This document shows positions 32,762 through 42,706 of a stretch of DNA of 64,000 nt, one piece after another. Location: positions 2,814,501 through 2,878,500 of the forward strand of contig NZ_JBFOHP010000002.1 of NCBI RefSeq assembly GCF_040907265.1, in the 5' to 3' direction. Position 1 is the first letter of the stretch. Each line of letters begins with the position of its first letter. The position numbers and the translations under genes are program-made. The stretch is from Streptomyces sclerotialus (GTDB taxonomy: Bacteria; Actinomycetota; Actinomycetes; Streptomycetales; Streptomycetaceae). Below the pieces are notes generated by a model that was given only the letters and a program-made list of their open reading frames with translations, made no database searches and had not been told where the DNA came from.

Positions 32762-33976
32762 TCAGTCAAGGTAGCCGCGGAGCTGGTCGGCGAAGGCGTG
32801 GTCGCGCAGCTTGTTCAGGGTCTTGGACTCTATCTGGCGGATGCGTTCGCGGGTGACGCCGAAGATCCGGCCGATCTCCTCCAGGGTGCGCGGCCGGCCG
32901 TCGACGAGGCCGTAGCGGAGCTGGACGACCTTGCGTTCGCGCTCGCCGAGGGTGGAGAGCACCGCTTCGAGGTGCTCGCGCAGCAGCAGGAAGGCGGCGG
33001 ACTCGACGGGGGACGCGGCGTCGCCGTCCTCGATGAGGTCGCCGAGCGCGACGTCGTCCTCCTCGCCGACCGGGGCGTGCAGCGAGACCGGCTCCTGGGC
33101 CAGCCGCAGCACCTCGCTCACCCGCTCCTCGGGCAGGTCGAGGTGGGCGGCGACCTCCTGCGGCGTCGGCTCGTAACCGCGCTCCTGGAGCATCCGGCGC
33201 TGGACCCGCACGACCCGGTTGATCAGCTCGACGACATGGACCGGGACCCGGATGGTGCGGGCCTGGTCGGCGAGGGCGCGGGACATCGCCTGCCGGATCC
33301 ACCACGTCGCGTACGTGGAGAACTTGTAGCCGCGCGCGTAGTCGAACTTCTCGACCGCGCGGATCAGTCCGAGGTTCCCCTCCTGCACCAGGTCGAGCAT
33401 GGTCAGGCCGCGGCCGACGTAGCGCTTGGCGACCGAGACGACCAGGCGGAGGTTGGCCTCGATCAGGCGGCGTTTGGCCATCCGGCCCAGCACCACCAGC
33501 TTGTCGAGGTCGACGGCGAGCTGGGAGTCGAGGTCGGGGGTGTTGCCGAGCTTCGCCTCGGCGAACAGGCCGGCCTCCACCCGGCGGGCCAGCTCGACCT
33601 CCTCCGCCGCGGTGAGCAGCGGGATGCGCCCGATCTCCCGGAGGTACTGGCGGAAGAGGTCGGAGGAGGGGCCGCCCGATTCGGGCCTGGACTGCGGCTC
33701 GGACGGCGGCTCCGGTGCCGGATCCGGCTCGTCGGCCAGCATCTCGGGAGCGGGCGGCTCGGCCTGCTGGGGCACGGTGACGGCCGCTGCGGCCGGCGCG
33801 TCGGCGAGGCTCCGGGTCTGCACGGGGGCGACCTCCAGGGTGATCGCTGCTGAGGCGGCACAACGGTCGGGTACGGCTGCGGCCGAGCCGCCGTCCGTCC
33901 CGTACAACGCGAGCGGGTTGGCGTCGGGCTCCGGGTCGTTACATCCGGATCCGCCGCGCTCCGAGGACTCAGGCAC
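32762..33976 (-). CDS. hrdA: RNA polymerase sigma factor, group 2 primary-like (HrdA type)
   Basis: A 404-residue sigma-70. Regions visible in order: 1.2 ([20 protein letters not shown], from about residue 106), 2.1-2.4 ([20 protein letters not shown], then [20 protein letters not shown]), 3 ([19 protein letters not shown]) and 4.2 ([20 protein letters not shown]). It lacks the long acidic N-terminus of HrdB. The first 100 residues are Ala/Pro/Glu-rich. The location next to dnaG matches hrdA of S. coelicolor as I recall it; hrdA is non-essential there. A 126-base region (33977-34102) separates it from dnaG, long enough for its own promoter. Confidence 0.85.
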   Translation of the reverse strand: MPESSERGGSGCNDPEPDANPLALYGTDGGSAAAVPDRCAASAAITLEVAPVQTRSLADAPAAAAVTVPQQAEPPAPEMLADEPDPAPEPPSEPQSRPESGGPSSDLFRQYLREIGRIPLLTAAEEVELARRVEAGLFAEAKLGNTPDLDSQLAVDLDKLVVLGRMAKRRLIEANLRLVVSVAKRYVGRGLTMLDLVQEGNLGLIRAVEKFDYARGYKFSTYATWWIRQAMSRALADQARTIRVPVHVVELINRVVRVQRRMLQERGYEPTPQEVAAHLDLPEERVSEVLRLAQEPVSLHAPVGEEDDVALGDLIEDGDAASPVESAAFLLLREHLEAVLSTLGERERKVVQLRYGLVDGRPRTLEEIGRIFGVTRERIRQIESKTLNKLRDHAFADQLRGYLD

Positions 33977-34102
33977 CGTTTCTCAGTGTGGAGTACGACA
34001 CACTCCCGCCACGAGGGGCGTGCGACGACTTTTTGCATTCAGCGGGTGACCCGGGGTTACGAAGGACGGTCCGGCGGACCGCGGGGGCGGCGCCCGCGGG
34101 CG

Positions 34103-36019
34103 TCAGAGTGCCGCGGCGCCGCGCTCGCGGAGGGAGCGGGCGTACTGCTCCAGGACCCAGAGCTCTTGCTGGAGGGCGGTGTAGGCCGTCATGTCGCCGC
34201 CGGACTCGCAGCGGCGCATGGCGCCCTGGATCTCGCCGATGCGCCGGTCCACGGCGGCCAGCCGCACGGCGGCCAGCTGGGTACCGGCGTACAGCTCGTC
34301 CGGATCACGCCGGGTCAGGAGCTGCTCCATGGCCAGCTCCCTGATCATGGCGTCGACGGTGTCGTCGGGCGCGGCCTCGCGGACCCGCGCCAGATAGCCG
34401 GCGTCGGCCGCTGCCGTGCCGCCGGCCGTGGCGATGGCCTCGCGCACGGCGGCGTACGGCGGCGCGGTGAACTCGTCGGCACCGTAGGCGTCGAAGGTCG
34501 GGGCCACCAGGTCGGGGCGCTGGAGGGCGAGCTTCAGCAGTTCGCGCTCGACACGGCGGGCGGGGGTACGCAGGTCCAGGCGCGGGCCGCGGGGGACGGC
34601 GGGCCGCTCCGGCTGCCCGTCTCCGGTCCTGGCTTCGCGACCGGACGGCGCGCGGGACGGCTGCTGCCGCGCGCCGCCGCGCTCGTAGCTGGCCGCCAGG
34701 GCGTGCACACGGCGGCGCACCGCCTCTTCCTCGGCGGGGGAGGTGAGGCCGACCATGCCGCCGAGCCGGGTGGCGTACCGGCTGCGCAGGGTCCGGTCCT
34801 TGATCTTGGCGACCACGGGGACGGCCGCGTTCAACGCGGCGACCTGGCCTTCCTCGTAGTCGAGGTGGTACTGGGAGACGATGGTGCGGAGGGCGAAGGC
34901 GAAGAGCGGGGTGCGGGGCTCCACGAGGTCGACGACCGCTTCGTCGCCCTTGGCGATGCGCAGCTCGCAGGGGTCCATGCCGTCGGGCGCGATGGCGATG
35001 TAGGTCTCGGCCGCGAACTTCTGGTCGTCCTCGAAGGCGCGGAGGGCCGCCTTCTGGCCCGCGGCGTCGCCGTCGAAGGTGAAGATCACGCCCGCCGAGC
35101 CGTTGTCCATCAGCAGGCGGCGCAGGATCTTGATGTGCTCGCCGCCGAAGGCCGTACCGCAGGTGGCGATGGCGCTGCGGACGCCGGCGAGGTGGCAGGC
35201 CATGACGTCGGTGTAGCCCTCGACCACGACCGCGCGGTTCCCCTTGGCGATCTCCTTCTTGGCGAGGTCGATGCCGTACAGCACATGGGACTTGCGGTAG
35301 ATCGGCGTCTCGGGGGTGTTGAGGTACTTCGGGCCGTTGTCGTCGTCCCGGAGCTTGCGCGCGCCGAAGCCGACGACCTCGCCGGCGATGTCGCGGATGG
35401 GCCACATCAGGCGGCCGCGGAAGCGGTCGATGGGGCCGCGGCGGCCGTCCTGGGAGAGGCCGGAGAGGATCAGCTCCTTGTCGGTGAAGCCGCGGCCGCG
35501 CAGGAAGCGGGTGAGGTGGTCCCAGCCGGCCGGGCTGTAGCCGACGCCGAAGTGGTGGGCCGCGGCCTGGTCGAAGCCGCGCTCGGCGAGGAACTTCCGG
35601 CCGATCTCGGCCTCGGGGCTGTCCAGCTGGTCGATGTAGAACTGCGCGGCGATCTTGTGGGCCTCGACCAGCCGGGTCCGCTCGCCCTGCTGCCGGCCGG
35701 GGGCGTAACCGCCCTCCTCGTACCGCAGGGTGATGCCGGCCTGGGAGGCCAGGCGCTCGATGGTCTCGGCGAAGGAGAGGTGGTCGACCTTCATGATGAA
35801 GTCGACGGTGTCGCCGCCCTCCTGGCAGCCGAAGCAGTGGTACAGCCCCTTGGCGGGGCTGACGTGGAAGGAGGGGGACTTCTCGTCGTGGAAGGGGCAC
35901 AGGCCCTTCAGATTGCCGCCGCCGGCGTTGCGGAGCTGGAGGTACTCGGACACGACGGCGTCGATCGGGACCGCGTCCCGCACCGCCCGCACGTCGTCGT
36001 CGTTGATCCTGCCTGCCAC
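34103..36019 (-). CDS. dnaG: DNA primase
   Basis: A 638-residue bacterial primase that makes RNA primers at the replication fork. The N-terminal zinc-binding domain has C41, H44, C62 and C65 (in LCPFHDEKSPSF and YHCFGCQEGGD). The catalytic TOPRIM domain has VVVEGYTDVMACHLAG (Glu) and FTFDGDAAGQKAALRAFEDD (DxD). The C-terminal region from about residue 500 is the DnaB-helicase-interacting part. An Arg/Gln/Gly-rich linker (ARQQPSRAPSGREARTG) joins them. Single-copy essential gene; length is normal. Confidence 0.97.
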   Translation of the reverse strand: MAGRINDDDVRAVRDAVPIDAVVSEYLQLRNAGGGNLKGLCPFHDEKSPSFHVSPAKGLYHCFGCQEGGDTVDFIMKVDHLSFAETIERLASQAGITLRYEEGGYAPGRQQGERTRLVEAHKIAAQFYIDQLDSPEAEIGRKFLAERGFDQAAAHHFGVGYSPAGWDHLTRFLRGRGFTDKELILSGLSQDGRRGPIDRFRGRLMWPIRDIAGEVVGFGARKLRDDDNGPKYLNTPETPIYRKSHVLYGIDLAKKEIAKGNRAVVVEGYTDVMACHLAGVRSAIATCGTAFGGEHIKILRRLLMDNGSAGVIFTFDGDAAGQKAALRAFEDDQKFAAETYIAIAPDGMDPCELRIAKGDEAVVDLVEPRTPLFAFALRTIVSQYHLDYEEGQVAALNAAVPVVAKIKDRTLRSRYATRLGGMVGLTSPAEEEAVRRRVHALAASYERGGARQQPSRAPSGREARTGDGQPERPAVPRGPRLDLRTPARRVERELLKLALQRPDLVAPTFDAYGADEFTAPPYAAVREAIATAGGTAAADAGYLARVREAAPDDTVDAMIRELAMEQLLTRRDPDELYAGTQLAAVRLAAVDRRIGEIQGAMRRCESGGDMTAYTALQQELWVLEQYARSLRERGAAAL

Positions 36020-36093
36020 GCGAGAATTCTACGGGGGACCACCGACAACTCCCGGGTCCGCTCCCCCGCCGGTCCCGTCCTGCCCGCCTGTCC

Positions 36094-36546
36094 TCAGCCG
36101 GCCGCGGCGATCTTCAGGACGAAGCGGTGATGTGCGCCACTCGGCACGATGTCGAAGGTCTCACCGTCCGTGGTGAAGCCCATCCGCTCGTAGAAGCCGC
36201 GCGCGGAGACCCGCCCGTTGCACCACACGCGCTCGGCACCTCTGCGCGCCGCTTCCTCGATGCCGGCGCGCAGCACGGCGGCACCGAAGCCCCGGCCGCG
36301 CACCTCCGGGGCGCTGGCCATCCCCCGGAAGCGGTACGCGGGGACCTCCTCCTCGCCCGGCACGGGGTCGGGGAAGAAGGTCGCGCAGGCCGCCACGGTG
36401 TCACCGGCGTAGGCCGCCATGTGGAAGACGCCGGGATCGGCGTCCTCCGGGTACACGGCGGCCTCGGCGGGCAGCCCGGGGCGCAGCACCGACCAGCGGA
36501 GGTCGAAGATGTCCGCCACCGGCGCGGGCGTCGTACGGATCTCCAT
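36094..36546 (-). CDS. GNAT family N-acetyltransferase
   Basis: A 150-residue acetyltransferase. The acetyl-CoA pyrophosphate-binding motif is VRGRGFGAAVLRAGI, followed by the GFYERMGFTTDG signature near the C-terminus. The acceptor substrate is unknown. It lies nine bases after the ferredoxin-reductase-like gene and is likely co-transcribed with it. The ATG follows a weak ribosome site. A 74-base gap separates it from dnaG. Confidence 0.85.
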   Translation of the reverse strand: MEIRTTPAPVADIFDLRWSVLRPGLPAEAAVYPEDADPGVFHMAAYAGDTVAACATFFPDPVPGEEEVPAYRFRGMASAPEVRGRGFGAAVLRAGIEEAARRGAERVWCNGRVSARGFYERMGFTTDGETFDIVPSGAHHRFVLKIAAAG

Positions 36547-36555
36547 GCCCGCACG

Positions 36556-37821
36556 CTACGACAGGAACGACTCCAGCGGCACCGCTGGATCGGCCAGCGC
36601 CTCGGCGTCCAGGCCACGGCCGGCGCGGATCATGGCCTGGAGCGGTTCGGTGACGTCCCACACGTTGACGTTCATCGCGGCGAGCGGCCGGCCGCCGCCG
36701 TCCAGCCAGAAGGCGATGAACTCGCGCTTGCCGACGTCACCGCGGAGCACGACCTGCTCGTACGAGCCGGGCGGGGCGTAGCCGGAGTACTCCAGGCCGA
36801 CGTCGTACTGGTCGGAGAAGAAGTACGGGATGCGGTCGTAGGAGACCTCCTGGCCGAGCATGGCGCGGGCCGCGGCCGGGCCGCCGTTGAGCGCGTTGGC
36901 CCAGTGCTCCACGCGCAGCCGGGTGTCCAGGACCGGGTGGGCCGCCGCGGCCACGTCACCGGCCGCGAAGATGTGCGGGTCGGAGGTGCGCAGCGAGGCG
37001 TCGACGACGATGCCGCCGCCCTCCGCGCGGTCCACGAGGGCGAGCCCGGCCTGCTCGGCGAGGGCGGTGCGGGGCGCGGCGCCGATGGCGGCGAGCACGT
37101 CGTGCGCCGGGTGCTCCTCGCCGTCGTCGGTCTGCGCGGCCAGGACGACGCCGCCCTGCCCGGTGATCTCGGTGAGGGTGGCGCCGAAGTGGAAGCGGAC
37201 GCCGTGCTCGCGGTGCAGCTCGGTGAAGAGCCCGCCGATCTCGGGGCCGAGCACGCCGTGCAGCGGGGTCGGCGCGGGCTCGACGAGGGTGACCTCGGCG
37301 CCGTAGGAGCGGGCGGCCGCGGCGACCTCCAGGCCGATCCAGCCGGCGCCCGCGATGACGAGGTGGCCGTTGTCCCGGCCGAGGGAGGCCAGTACGCCGC
37401 GCAGCCGCTCGGCGTGCGCGAGGCGGCGCAGGTGGTGGACGCCGGCCAGGTCGGTGCCGGGGATGTCCAGGCGGCGCGGCTCGGCGCCGGTGGCCAGGAG
37501 CAGCTTGTCGTACGCGATGAGGGTGCCGTCCCCGAGCCGTACCGTACGGGCGACCGGGTCCAGGGCGACGGCGGGCTGGCCGAGGTGCAGTTCGATGTCG
37601 CTCTGCGCGTACCACGCGGGTTCGTGCACGAAGACGCTGTCCCGCTCGGCCTTGCCGATCAGGAAGTCCTTGGACAGCGGCGGCCGTTCGTACGGGTGGT
37701 CGCGCTCGTCACAGATGAGGATCACCCGGCCGCTGAACCCCTCCGACCGGAGGGTCTCGGCTGCCTTTGCCCCGGCCAGGCCACCGCCGACGATGACGAA
37801 CGTCTGGTGTGCGTCGACCAC
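36556..37821 (-). CDS. NAD(P)/FAD-dependent oxidoreductase, ferredoxin reductase type
   Basis: A 421-residue two-dinucleotide-binding flavoprotein of the rhodocoxin/putidaredoxin reductase type. The FAD site is FVIVGGGLAGAKAAETLR (residues 8-25), then LLLATGAEPRRLDIPG. The NAD site is LVIAGAGWIGLEVAAAARS, and the second FAD motif is PHIFAAGDVAAAAHP. The C-terminal reductase domain includes FFSDQYDVGLEYSGYAP. It would pass electrons from NADH to a ferredoxin for a P450 or Rieske oxygenase; the P450 at 28827 is a possible but distant partner. GGAGGAAG precedes the start. Confidence 0.88.
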   Translation of the reverse strand: MVDAHQTFVIVGGGLAGAKAAETLRSEGFSGRVILICDERDHPYERPPLSKDFLIGKAERDSVFVHEPAWYAQSDIELHLGQPAVALDPVARTVRLGDGTLIAYDKLLLATGAEPRRLDIPGTDLAGVHHLRRLAHAERLRGVLASLGRDNGHLVIAGAGWIGLEVAAAARSYGAEVTLVEPAPTPLHGVLGPEIGGLFTELHREHGVRFHFGATLTEITGQGGVVLAAQTDDGEEHPAHDVLAAIGAAPRTALAEQAGLALVDRAEGGGIVVDASLRTSDPHIFAAGDVAAAAHPVLDTRLRVEHWANALNGGPAAARAMLGQEVSYDRIPYFFSDQYDVGLEYSGYAPPGSYEQVVLRGDVGKREFIAFWLDGGGRPLAAMNVNVWDVTEPLQAMIRAGRGLDAEALADPAVPLESFLS

Positions 37822-37999
37822 TTGCTTCCTCCTCGCTGCGGCGCAGTGCGTCTGCGCCTTGAACGCCCCCCGATCGGCCCCCGTTGGCGCCCCCGTTCGA
37901 AAAAGCCATACCCCCGTTCGAGCCCGTCAGCACGGCAGGGTTCGAGCGTCCCGCACAGAGCGTGATGGGGGAAGAGGGTAGGCCCTTGCTACGTCACCC

Positions 38000-39559
38000 T
38001 TAGTTGTCACGCACGGGCGGGCGCTTCGGTTGTGCGTGGCCCGTGCGACGGGTGAGGCGGGCGTGCAGGGTGCGCGCCGAGGCGTCCGTGAGGGCCGCGA
38101 TCTGGTCGATGACGGCCCGCAACCGGGCGGTGTCGTCCCCTGCCGCGTCGAAGAGCGACCGGAACTGCGGGTCGAGGCCGTCCGGTGCCCGTGCGAGCAG
38201 CGCCCCGGCCAGCTCCACGATGATCACCCGCTGTTCGGCGCGCAGCGCTTCCTGGTCGGGCCGCTGCATCACGTACCGGTCGGCGACCGCCTTCAGTACG
38301 GCGCATTCCAGGCGGGCCTCCTCGGGGACGACCAGCTCGGCCCGGTAGCGGGTGAGGTGCCCGTCACCGTACGCCTCGCGGGTGGCGGTCTCGGCGGCCA
38401 GGCAGAAGCGGCCGATGAGCTGGCTGGTGGCGTCCTTGAGCCGGGCCTGGGCGAGCGCGGAGCCGTCGTAGGCGTGCGGCCACCACTCCTGGCCCAGCAG
38501 CCGGTCCAGCGCTGCGCCCAGCTCCGCGTCGCCGGCGCCGGGCGCGTACCGGTCGGCGGCCACCGCGAAGATCTCCGTGCGCTCGGGCTCCGCGTACAGC
38601 ACGGCCGGGTCCAGGTGCCCGGCGTGCAGCCCGTCCTCCACGTCGTGCACCGAGTAGGCCACGTCGTCCGACCAGTCCATGACCTGTGCCTCGAAGCTGC
38701 GTGCCCCTTCGGGGGCGCCCTGCCGCAGCCACCGGAAGACGGGCAGGTCGTCGGCGTACACCCCGAACTTCCGCGAACGCGGGTCCTCAGGGTGGCCGCC
38801 GCGCCTCCAGGGGTACTTGGTCGCCGCGTCCAGGGCGGCGCGCGTGAGGTTGAGCCCCACGCTGACGACACGGCCGTCGTCCGCGGTGACGAACCGTTTC
38901 GGTTCGAGGCGGGCCAGCAGCCGCAGGGACTGCGCGTTGCCCTCGAAGCCGCCGCAGTCCTCGGCCACTTCGTTCAGGGCCTGTTCGCCGTTGTGCCCGA
39001 AGGGCGGGTGGCCCAGGTCGTGCGCCAGGCACGCCGTCTCCACCAGGTCCGGGTCGCAGCCGAGCGCGGCGCCCAGCTCCCGCCCCACCTGCGCGCACTC
39101 CAGGGAGTGCGTGAGCCGGGTCCGTGGGGTGGCGTCCCAGGCGTGCGGCCGGCCCGCGCCGGACGCGGCGTCACCGGGCGTGACGACCTGCGTCTTGCCG
39201 GCCAGCCTGCGCAGCGCGGCGGAGTGCAGCACCCGTGCGCGGTCCCGCTGGAAGGCCGTACGGCCCGGCCGCTTGTCCGGCTCGGCCACCCAGCGCTCGG
39301 CGTCGGCGGGCGTGTAGCCGGTGTACTCGGGCAGTCCCGGCGCCGCCGGATCCGTGGGATTCGGCGGCGCGTCGGGGTCTGCCTCGTAGGGAGCGTGCAC
39401 CTCGTACCGGGCGTGTGCGTCGTACGAGGCGTGTGCGTCGTACGAGGCGTGTGCGTCGGGGCGCGGTACCCGGCCGGCGCGGGTTTCGGCGCGCGGCGCG
39501 GGTCCTGCGCCGTCCTCGTGTGCCGGACGGCCGGTGGGCTGAAAGGGCGTACCCGTCAT
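38000..39559 (-). CDS. dgt: Deoxyguanosinetriphosphate triphosphohydrolase-like protein
   Basis: A 519-residue HD-domain enzyme that splits dNTPs to deoxynucleoside and triphosphate. The metal ligands are in [17 protein letters not shown] and [37 protein letters not shown] holds the last Asp. The N-terminal 75 residues before [13 protein letters not shown] are variable and include four DAHASY-like hexapeptides from an 18-bp repeat. The ATG at 39559 overlaps the chelatase stop (ATGA), so it is the second gene of a pair. Longer in-frame upstream starts lie inside the chelatase gene and are not favoured. Confidence 0.9.
   Translation of the reverse strand: MTGTPFQPTGRPAHEDGAGPAPRAETRAGRVPRPDAHASYDAHASYDAHARYEVHAPYEADPDAPPNPTDPAAPGLPEYTGYTPADAERWVAEPDKRPGRTAFQRDRARVLHSAALRRLAGKTQVVTPGDAASGAGRPHAWDATPRTRLTHSLECAQVGRELGAALGCDPDLVETACLAHDLGHPPFGHNGEQALNEVAEDCGGFEGNAQSLRLLARLEPKRFVTADDGRVVSVGLNLTRAALDAATKYPWRRGGHPEDPRSRKFGVYADDLPVFRWLRQGAPEGARSFEAQVMDWSDDVAYSVHDVEDGLHAGHLDPAVLYAEPERTEIFAVAADRYAPGAGDAELGAALDRLLGQEWWPHAYDGSALAQARLKDATSQLIGRFCLAAETATREAYGDGHLTRYRAELVVPEEARLECAVLKAVADRYVMQRPDQEALRAEQRVIIVELAGALLARAPDGLDPQFRSLFDAAGDDTARLRAVIDQIAALTDASARTLHARLTRRTGHAQPKRPPVRDN
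39386..39457 (-). repeat. 18-bp tandem repeat x4 in the dgt N-terminal region
   Basis: Four 18-bp units (plus-strand form GTACGAGGCGTGTGCGTC for the last two, 39422-39439 and 39440-39457; diverged copies at 39386 and 39404). They encode [18 protein letters not shown] and EVHAPY in a poorly conserved part of the protein. Confidence 0.92.
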
Positions 39560-40440
39560 ACCGCGACGGTAGCCGCACCCGCCCCTTCTCGGTCGGAACC
39601 GGTGCGCGAGCGGAGCGCCTGGTCGTAGCGGTGCAGGACGAGACGGGCGAGGGCCGGGTGGTCGCCGAGGGGGGCAGCGGCGGCCTCCAGCACGGCGGCC
39701 GAAGCGGTGGCGAAGCGGCCGGGAGCGGTGAAGTACGAGGCCAGGACGGGCCGCAGGCCACGGGCGCGCAGTTCGGCCGCGGCCTCCTCGACGGTGGCGC
39801 CGGCGCCCGCCGCGTAACCGGGGACGACGGGCGTGCCGCCGAGCCGCGCGGAGAGCAGGCGGGCGGTGCGCCCGGTGTCGGCGGCGGAGTCCGGGTCCCG
39901 GGAGCCGGCCGCCGCCAGGACTATGCCCGTGCCGGGCGCCTCGGGCCGCGTCCCGGCCTCCGTGAGGCGTGCGTGGAGCGCCTCGGCGAGCAGCGAGTGC
40001 GGTCCGAGCGCCGCGGCGATGCGGGTCCTGACACCGGGAGCGGCGGCGGCCATCGCCGGTATGTCGCACTTGACGTGGTAGCCGCGGCCCAGCAGCAGCG
40101 GCACGAGGACGGCGTCCCCGTCGAGCCCGGCGAGCACGTCGGGCAGCAGGGGCGCGTTCAGTTCGATGTGGCCCAGGCGTACCGGCAGTCCGGGGCGGTG
40201 GGCCCGTACCCGGTCGAGCAGGGCGGTGACGGTCTCCAGGGCGCGGGGGTCACGGCTGCCGTGTGCGACCGCGACGAGCGTCGGCGTCCGCTCCGGGCCG
40301 CCGGCGCCCGTGACCGTGCGGCGGCTGTGGAGTCTGACCCGGCTGAGCTGCGTGCTGAGCTGTGCGGTGATCTCTGTCATGAGCTGCGCCGTACTGTCGA
40401 AGGGAACCGAAGCGGGAAGGTGCGCTTGCGACGCCGTCAT
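39556..40440 (-). CDS. Sirohydrochlorin chelatase (CbiX/SirB family)
   Basis: A 294-residue class II chelatase. The metal-binding His is in [14 protein letters not shown] (about residues 57-70). A second copy of the half-domain has [15 protein letters not shown], so this is a two-lobed chelatase. It inserts Fe2+ (siroheme) or Co2+ (cobalamin) into sirohydrochlorin. Divergence from nasA and the nearby nirB (a siroheme enzyme) favour the siroheme role. ATG 40440 or ATG 40380 could start it; neither has a strong ribosome site. Confidence 0.85.
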   Translation of the reverse strand: MTASQAHLPASVPFDSTAQLMTEITAQLSTQLSRVRLHSRRTVTGAGGPERTPTLVAVAHGSRDPRALETVTALLDRVRAHRPGLPVRLGHIELNAPLLPDVLAGLDGDAVLVPLLLGRGYHVKCDIPAMAAAAPGVRTRIAAALGPHSLLAEALHARLTEAGTRPEAPGTGIVLAAAGSRDPDSAADTGRTARLLSARLGGTPVVPGYAAGAGATVEEAAAELRARGLRPVLASYFTAPGRFATASAAVLEAAAAPLGDHPALARLVLHRYDQALRSRTGSDREGAGAATVAV

Positions 40441-40599
40441 GGAGGAACCCTGGCAGCGGAGAGTTGCCGGGGCGTTGCGCAGGGGTGACGAGTCGTTTCT
40501 CCGTCCTCACGCGGCAGGCCGCGTTCCGGGGAGGGCACCGTGCCGGACGCGTAACACCATGGCGCGGCCCCGGAAACGCGCGCAGTGCACGGTAACCCC

Positions 40600-42681
40600 A
40601 TGAAAGCCGACGTCACGACCGGCACGGTCGACACGCACTGCCCGTACTGCTCCCTGCAGTGCGGCATGTCGCTGCGCCCCGGGGAGGGCGGGGTCCGGGT
40701 GGTCGAGCGCCCGGCCTTCCCCGTGAACCGCGGGGCGCTGTGCGGGAAGGGCCGCACCGCGGCGGAGGTGCTGGACCGCCGGGTACGGCTGACCGAGCCG
40801 CTGGTCCGGGACGGCGGGGAGCTGCGCCCGGCCACCTGGGACGAGGCGCTGGACCGGGTGGCGGCGGGGCTGGGCCGGGCCCGGGAGGCGTACGGGAACG
40901 ACGCGGTCGGCGTCTTCGGGGGCGGCGGGCTGACCAACGAGAAGGCGTACGCGCTGGGCAAGTTCGCGCGGGTCGCGCTCGGCACCTCGCAGATCGACTA
41001 CAACGGGCGGTTCTGCATGTCCTCGGCCGCCGCCGCGCACGGGCGCGCCTTCGGCCTGGACCGCGGGATGCCGTTCCCGCTGGCGGACGTGGCGCGCACG
41101 GGGTGCGTGATCCTGGTCGGCTCCAACCTCGCCGAGACGATGCCGCCCGCGCTGCGCTACCTCACCGAACTGCGCGAGAACGGCGGCCGGCTGATCGTCG
41201 TCGACCCGCGCCGGACGAGGACCGCCGAGGCCGCCGATCTGCACCTCGCGCCGCGTCCCGGCACCGACCTCGCGCTGGCCCTCGGGCTGCTCCACCTCGT
41301 CGTCGCGCAGGGCCGTACGGACGAGGCGTTCATCGCGGAGCGCACCACCGGATGGGCCGAGGCGCGGGCCGCCGCGATGGCGCACTGGCCGGAGCTGGTG
41401 GAGCGGATCACCGGGGTGCCGGTGCCGCAACTGCGCGCGGCCGTCGCGATGTTCTGCGACGCCGCGTCCTCGATGGTGCTCACCGCGCGCGGCCCCGAAC
41501 AGCAGGCGAAGGGCACCGACACGGTGGGCGCGTGGATCAACCTGTGCCTGGCCACCGGGCGGGCCGGCCGCGAGCTCTCCGGGTACGGCTGCCTCACGGG
41601 CCAGGGCAACGGCCAGGGCGGCCGTGAGCACGGCCAGAAGGCCGACCAGCTGCCCGGCTACCGCAAGCTCGACGACCCGGCCGCCAGGGAGCACGTCGCG
41701 GCCGTCTGGGGCGTCCCGGCGGACAGCCTGCCGGGGCCGGGGCGCAGCGCGTACGAGCTGCTGGACGCGCTCGGCACGGACGTACGGGCGCTGCTCCTGA
41801 TGGGGTCCAACCCGGTCGTCTCCGCGCCGCGCGCCGCGCACGTCGAGGACCGTATCCGTGCGCTGGACTTCCTGGCCGTCGCGGACGTCGTCCTCTCCGA
41901 GACGGCGGCGCTGGCCGACGTCGTCCTGCCGGTGACGCAGTGGGCGGAGGAGACCGGCACCACGACGAACCTGGAGGGCCGCGTGCTGCTGCGCCGCCGG
42001 GCCGTCGACCCGCCGCCCGGCGTCCGTACGGACCTGGCGGTGCTGAACGGCCTGGCGGCCCGCCTGGGTCACGAGAAGGGCTTCCCCGCCGACGCCGAGG
42101 AGGTCTTCGAGGAGCTGCGCCGGGCCTCGGCGGGCGGCGCCGCGGACTACGCCGGCATCAGCTACCGGCGCATCGCGGCCGAGGACGGCGTGTTCTGGCC
42201 GTGCCCCGACGAGGCGCACCCGGGGACCCCGCGCCTCTTCCTCGACCGGTTCGCCACCCCGGACGGCCGGGCCCGCTTCGTGCCGGTCTCGCACCGCGCC
42301 TCGGCGGAGGAGGCCGACGCGGAGTACCCGGTGCTGCTGACGACCGGGCGGGTGCTGGCGCAGTACCAGTCGGGCGCGCAGACCCGGCGGGTCGCGGAGC
42401 TGAACGCGGCGGCCCCCGGCCCCTTCGTGCAGCTCCACCCGCGGCTGGCGGAGCGGTACGGGATCGCGGAGGGCGACCGGGTCGCGGTGGAGTCGCGGCG
42501 CGGCCGGGCGGTGGCACCGGCCCGCCTCGACGACGCCATCCGTACGGACACGGTCTTCATGCCCTTCCACTGGCCGGGCGAGGGCCGCGCCAACTCCCTC
42601 ACCAACCCGGCCCTCGACCCCACCTCCCGCATGCCGGAGTTCAAGGTCTGCGCGGTCCGCCTGACACGGCTGGCCCCGTAG
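40600..42681 (+). CDS. nasA: Assimilatory nitrate reductase catalytic subunit
   Basis: A 693-residue molybdopterin oxidoreductase. The [4Fe-4S] cluster ligands C14, C17, C21 and C48 lie in HCPYCSLQCGM and ALCGKG. The probable Mo-binding Cys is in YNGRFCMSSAAAA. The middle region shows GCVILVGSNLAETMPPALRY and LLLMGSNPVVSAP, and the C-terminal dinucleotide domain has TTGRVLAQYQSGAQTRR. It reduces nitrate to nitrite in the cytoplasm. Nitrite would go to NirBD (55631). ATG 40600 is used; GTG 40585 is in frame. A hairpin follows the stop. Confidence 0.92.
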   Translation: MKADVTTGTVDTHCPYCSLQCGMSLRPGEGGVRVVERPAFPVNRGALCGKGRTAAEVLDRRVRLTEPLVRDGGELRPATWDEALDRVAAGLGRAREAYGNDAVGVFGGGGLTNEKAYALGKFARVALGTSQIDYNGRFCMSSAAAAHGRAFGLDRGMPFPLADVARTGCVILVGSNLAETMPPALRYLTELRENGGRLIVVDPRRTRTAEAADLHLAPRPGTDLALALGLLHLVVAQGRTDEAFIAERTTGWAEARAAAMAHWPELVERITGVPVPQLRAAVAMFCDAASSMVLTARGPEQQAKGTDTVGAWINLCLATGRAGRELSGYGCLTGQGNGQGGREHGQKADQLPGYRKLDDPAAREHVAAVWGVPADSLPGPGRSAYELLDALGTDVRALLLMGSNPVVSAPRAAHVEDRIRALDFLAVADVVLSETAALADVVLPVTQWAEETGTTTNLEGRVLLRRRAVDPPPGVRTDLAVLNGLAARLGHEKGFPADAEEVFEELRRASAGGAADYAGISYRRIAAEDGVFWPCPDEAHPGTPRLFLDRFATPDGRARFVPVSHRASAEEADAEYPVLLTTGRVLAQYQSGAQTRRVAELNAAAPGPFVQLHPRLAERYGIAEGDRVAVESRRGRAVAPARLDDAIRTDTVFMPFHWPGEGRANSLTNPALDPTSRMPEFKVCAVRLTRLAP

Positions 42682-42706
42682 GGCCGCGGCTCCCGCACCG
42701 CGGCCC
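42681..42706. terminator. Hairpin between nasA and the MarR gene
   Basis: GGGCCGCGG (42681-42689) pairs perfectly with CCGCGGCCC (42698-42706) across an eight-base loop between the convergent stop codons. Confidence 0.75.

Noticed and set aside
38000..40069. A 689-codon version of the dGTPase starting inside the chelatase gene
   Set aside because: The extra N-terminal part is out-of-frame chelatase sequence; ATG 39559 with the ATGA overlap is the normal arrangement.
40551..40596. GlnR box before nasA (GTAAC at 40551, GAAAC at 40573, GTAAC at 40592)
   Set aside because: The 22-bp and 19-bp spacings do not fit the 11-bp half-site pattern well; too weak to list as a site.
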